Assembly (NCBI GenBank): GCA_914767885.1
Contig: CAJZBQ010000053.1
Location: 1,462,501-1,526,500, forward strand
Direction of reading: 5' to 3'
Origin: Blepharisma stoltei
Lineage: Eukaryota > Ciliophora > Heterotrichea > Heterotrichida > Blepharismidae
Length of the DNA: 64,000 nt
The notes beneath the pieces are model-generated. The model did not search any database and was not told the DNA's origin. It saw nothing but the letters and a program-made list of their open reading frames with translations. The translations under genes and the position numbers were made by a program. Positions 60,707 through 64,000 of the stretch are shown here, one piece after another (within the stretch, counting starts at the first letter, position 1; each line of letters starts with the position of its first letter).

Positions 60707-63700
60707 TTAAATCTTAGGCATTAAAGGAAACTCATCCAGTAGCGCTCGCTTCAGATCATCATAAGAGCTAAGTGTGCTTGTCATTGACGTTTTGCGGAAA
60801 TTCCCAATATGGTCTAGCAGTTCTTCCAGCTTTGCTTCATTTTTCGAGTAAGTTTCTGAAATTGTCAGAAGTTTTTCAGGGCCACTATGCTCTATGACTC
60901 CCATTTTCTCAAATGTATGAAGAGCATTTTTTAAGTTTTCTAATGAGCAAGACTCGTAAAATGCTAGACCTCTTTCCTCATACATGTTTTCTGCAAACCA
61001 TTGAACGTTTTGTAAAGCTTTCTCAAATTTAGGATGCTGCCTTGTTCTTAAAGCTAAAGAAAATACTAATGTTACCCAATATGAATCAATAACAGGCCAC
61101 AAAAGGGAGCATAAAAATGAGATCATCAGCTCTCCATTTTGCTTGATTTTTATTTTATCCTCAATTTCTTCTAAAACCCCTCTTTTCTTCAACACCTTCA
61201 AAGAATTCTCAATTGCTTCTTCTTTTGACGTTGAAAATCTGCTTACAAACTCTTTTTCAATTAAATTCCACAAAAATAAGGTCTCTACAATAACTCTTTC
61301 TTTTGAGACCCCAGAATTCCAGGCAAGTTTTTCTCCGAAACTATATAAAGCACATGCACAAAGGGCCTCACCAATAAAAATATGATGCAAAGCATTTCTA
61401 TAATAGGAAAGCAGCAAAATATTTTTGTAGTCATCTCTCATAGAGATGCTTGGCTCGAAAACATCTTTTTTGTGCGAAATTGTGTTGCCTAGATGGCTTA
61501 TTGCATTTCGTACAGAAGCCTGGGCACTGCCACTGTCAACTCCTCCGACTTTCCAGCCTCGGATTTTAATTTCGTCTCGGAGTCATTCTACTTTAGAAAC
61601 AAGTTCATCGTCAGAGACACCTCTTCTATGCATAAGAAGAACTGCGGCTACTAGAGAAGTTGGCATAATCATTATATGGTCTTGGAGCCTGTAAACTATT
61701 TCATAGCCTAAAAGCTTGTTGATGTTATCTTTGGCCTGGTGGTTGACGATTTGATTAGATGGGACTTTTGAGAGCGAAAAAGCTTTGATTGAGATTGGTT
61801 CGCTTAAAGTGACATAAATCTTCCCAAAGTTCATATTCAAAATTTTTGATGATTTCACAACTCTTAATAAAGATTCCCTTACTTTTTCTTCACCAAGAAG
61901 CTCAAAAGGAAAAGTTTCGCCTTCAAGGACTCTTTCATAGTTAATTGTGACTGGGACAAAATGGATATCTTGAACTTCTCCTTCAAAAAAGGCTTCAGTG
62001 CACATTGAAAGAAGCCCAAATTTAGGGTGTAGAGTCTTTCCTGTCCGGCTTCTAGTTCCCTCAACGAAAAATTCAAGAATTTGTTGGTCTCTTAACAACT
62101 GCTTCATGTATTCAGATAAAATAGCTGCATACAAGTGGTCACCTGACACTCTTCTTTTAATAAAGAAAGCCCCAGTCGTTCTTAATAAATGATTGATTAG
62201 AGTGATACTCAAAAACTCGTCAGTGGCTGCAATGTATGGTATTTTGATATTGAATGAAAAAAATACATAAGACATAATCAAAAAATCGATATAGCTTCTA
62301 TGTGTAGGCACCAGTACAATAGGACCTGTATTCTTCAGTTTTAATTCTTTAATTTTCATAAGAGCTTCCTGATTGACTTCAACTTTTTCATAAATCGTTC
62401 TCCAAATTTTCCTCAAGAACCATCCAAATACCCTAACCATTGGCATTCTAAGGTCGCAAGCCATTCTGTCGATGATGTGTTGAGCTTTTCTGTGCAAGGC
62501 GCTTTCACTGGTATTTTTATCTTCCTCTGCAAGCTTTCGGATCACTTCTTGGACCTTAGGAGCATTGATGATCATTGATTTCATTTCATGAAGTCCTCTT
62601 ATGAACATTGGTTCTCCGTGGTTATAGGCCCAAGTGATATCAGAGAAATATTGGCGTTTTCGGTAATCCCAATTGATGTTAAGAGATGTGGAGTCTGCTG
62701 AAGGTGGGTCGGCTGGCTCTTTCAGCACGAATTTTTTAAGACCATAGCAGAAGTTAGAAAGGAATATTCTCCAGTCTATTTTAGTGATGTCTAGGTCGAA
62801 TTTCATAGCTTCATCACGAGTTAAGCCTTTCTGTAAAGCACTTAGATTTTGGCTCGAAAAGATCCAATCGTTTAAAGTGAAATGGGAAAAGACTTGTCCA
62901 ATCACTCGTTCTCTTCCTAACACTTTTTTAAACCTAAGTGCATTTTTGACAACTGCTTGGTTTCCTGTCAATTGTCCGTACTTTAAGAACAGTCAGGCTG
63001 GAAGCTGCCTCCTGACTTTATGCATTGCATCATAAGCTTTCAAGTTTTTGTAAAATGCTATACTTACAGAAGAAATAGCTTTGCTTGATGGAAACTTTTG
63101 CCAGTAGTTAGAACTTACGTCTGCACAAGTACCCAAAGTCACTGGGTTAACTGAACTTGTGCCAAGCATCAAAATTTCTACTTTGTTTGGCCTGCAAAGC
63201 TTAGCTGCTGCTACTATAATACCGTTTGCAACGATATCAACTGGGATTTGGTCCAAAATTGTTTTTCTGTTCCCAAGCCCTACTTTAAGAATTCCAAGCC
63301 CGATGGAGAAGAAAAAGGTTCCTGCTGCAGAAACGCTATCAATCCACCCTGGGACTGGCTCTCTTCAGCTGCTCCCAATAATTGAAGGTCTCATAATGCA
63401 AATGGGCATATCTTTAACTTCGTCTTTTATTAAATTCTCAGTTAGGTTTTTAGTAAATGTATAAGTATTTGGGTAAGGAGTTATAATATCTGGTGTCCTT
63501 CTTTCAATTTCTTCCACACTAAGCTGCAATAAATCTTGCAATAGCTGCCTAGGCTTCCAACTGACAGGATAGATTTTTTCTTCGACCCATCCTTTTTGTA
63601 TGCAATTGACGTAAGCAGTTGAGACTTGCACAAAGGCTACTAAATTCTTGCATTGCTTTCCTAAGTCTATAACTCTTAGGGTCCCCAATGTGTTTATTTG

Positions 63701-64000
63701 TAAAGCTTGGTCAAGTCTTTGATTGAAATCAATTGAAGCTGCAGAGTTCATAATGATGTTTACATTGTCTATCAAATGTTGACGATCTTGAGGGGATAAG
63801 GCTAAGGCTTCTTGCTGAAGGTCACCTTCAATTGGAAATACCTTTGCTTGAATGAAATCATCAAAGGCAAGCTCTCTTGCTCTAAGTCTATCAAAAATAG
63901 GCGAATCAATTATTTCTTTTCTAAACCTTTCGCCAGCGATAGTGTTTTTTTTGTGTCGAATGAAGACGTAAATTCTGTTAATTTGTGGAAGGTTAGGTTA
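60707..64000 (-). CDS. Fatty acyl-CoA reductase / acyltransferase fusion (ether-lipid pathway), 5' partial
   Basis: About 1097 codons are visible; the N-terminus lies beyond the right edge. The first part is a fatty acyl-CoA reductase (NAD-binding Rossmann and Male-sterility type). Visible are NIIMNSAASIDF, QVSTAYVN, the YxxxK site in YTFTKNL, ICIMRPSIIGSS and VDIVANGII. The second part is a DHAP/glycerol-3-phosphate acyltransferase with the HX4D motif (PTHRSYIDFLIMS), FFVEGTRSRTGK and VPVTINYERVLEGE. A C-terminal helical domain follows. A bifunctional protein of this design is known from Tetrahymena, where it supplies both fatty alcohol and acyl-DHAP for ether lipids, probably at peroxisomes. 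TGA codons at about 61571, 62992 and 63366 read as Trp. No IES was found in the visible part. Confidence 0.9.

Noticed and set aside
1..64000. tRNA, rRNA or other structural RNA genes
   Set aside because: I scanned by eye for B-box-like GGTTCGAATCC motifs and rRNA core sequences and found none convincing. A covariance-model search would be needed to exclude them.

Overview
The window looks like germline (micronuclear) DNA of a heterotrich ciliate, most likely Blepharisma. In-frame TGA reads as tryptophan in almost every gene, and every complete gene ends in TAA or (once) TAG. Six introns are visible and each is exactly 15 nt (GTA...TAG). Most genes are broken by AT-rich or GC-rich inserts whose exact removal restores one open frame encoding a recognisable protein. 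That is the pattern of internal eliminated sequences (IESs), which are cut out when the somatic nucleus develops. The genus is inferred from code, intron length and IES style, not from a database match.

The 27 protein genes, left to right, are: a partial unknown gene; a coiled-coil protein; a one-TM small protein; a folate-biopterin transporter; the autophagy lipid-transfer protein ATG2; a two-TM sensor-like protein with TPRs; a SERBP1/Stm1-type ribosome/mRNA-binding protein; an acid sphingomyelinase; an unknown 587-aa protein; the P-body protein LSM14; a CX9C protein; a small two-TM protein; a TMEM94-type P-type ATPase; a MORN-repeat protein; two kelch-type proteins; two tandem, very large CD36/LIMP-2 receptors; an Alba protein; a RAP-domain mitochondrial protein; an unknown basic protein; RACK1; proteasome subunit RPN5/PSMD12; a zinc-finger protein; a DsbA-fold secreted protein; NTF2; and a fatty acyl-CoA reductase/acyltransferase fusion running off the right end. 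Spacing is tight: one divergent pair is 11 bp apart and one convergent pair 1 bp apart. The neighbours share no pathway, so this is ordinary gene-dense chromosome.

The mobile layer has several kinds of element. (1) TA-bounded MITE-like IESs form related families A, B, C and D. Their terminal repeats mostly end in a CGAAC core, and one end folds into a hairpin. A family B copy keeps a short stretch resembling the C-terminus of a pogo/Tc1-mariner transposase. (2) GC-rich retroposons of 300-660 bp (R1 to R11) are flanked by 9-15 bp direct repeats and have tandem-repeat tails. Eight lie in exons, two inside IESs and one between genes. (3) A 647-bp element in TMEM94 has terminal inverted repeats and a 9-bp duplication. 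(4) A 1.25-kb C-rich element has a 6-bp duplication. (5) Small unique or palindromic TA-bounded IESs are 72 to 213 bp long. (6) A 3.0-kb composite IES lies in the second CD36 gene: two inverted family A copies flank 450-bp inverted arms and a tandem array.

Coordinates of inserts were placed by hand using reading frame and terminal repeats. The frame check (total coding length divisible by three after removal) works for every interrupted gene. Boundaries may shift by a few bases where direct repeats make the join ambiguous.
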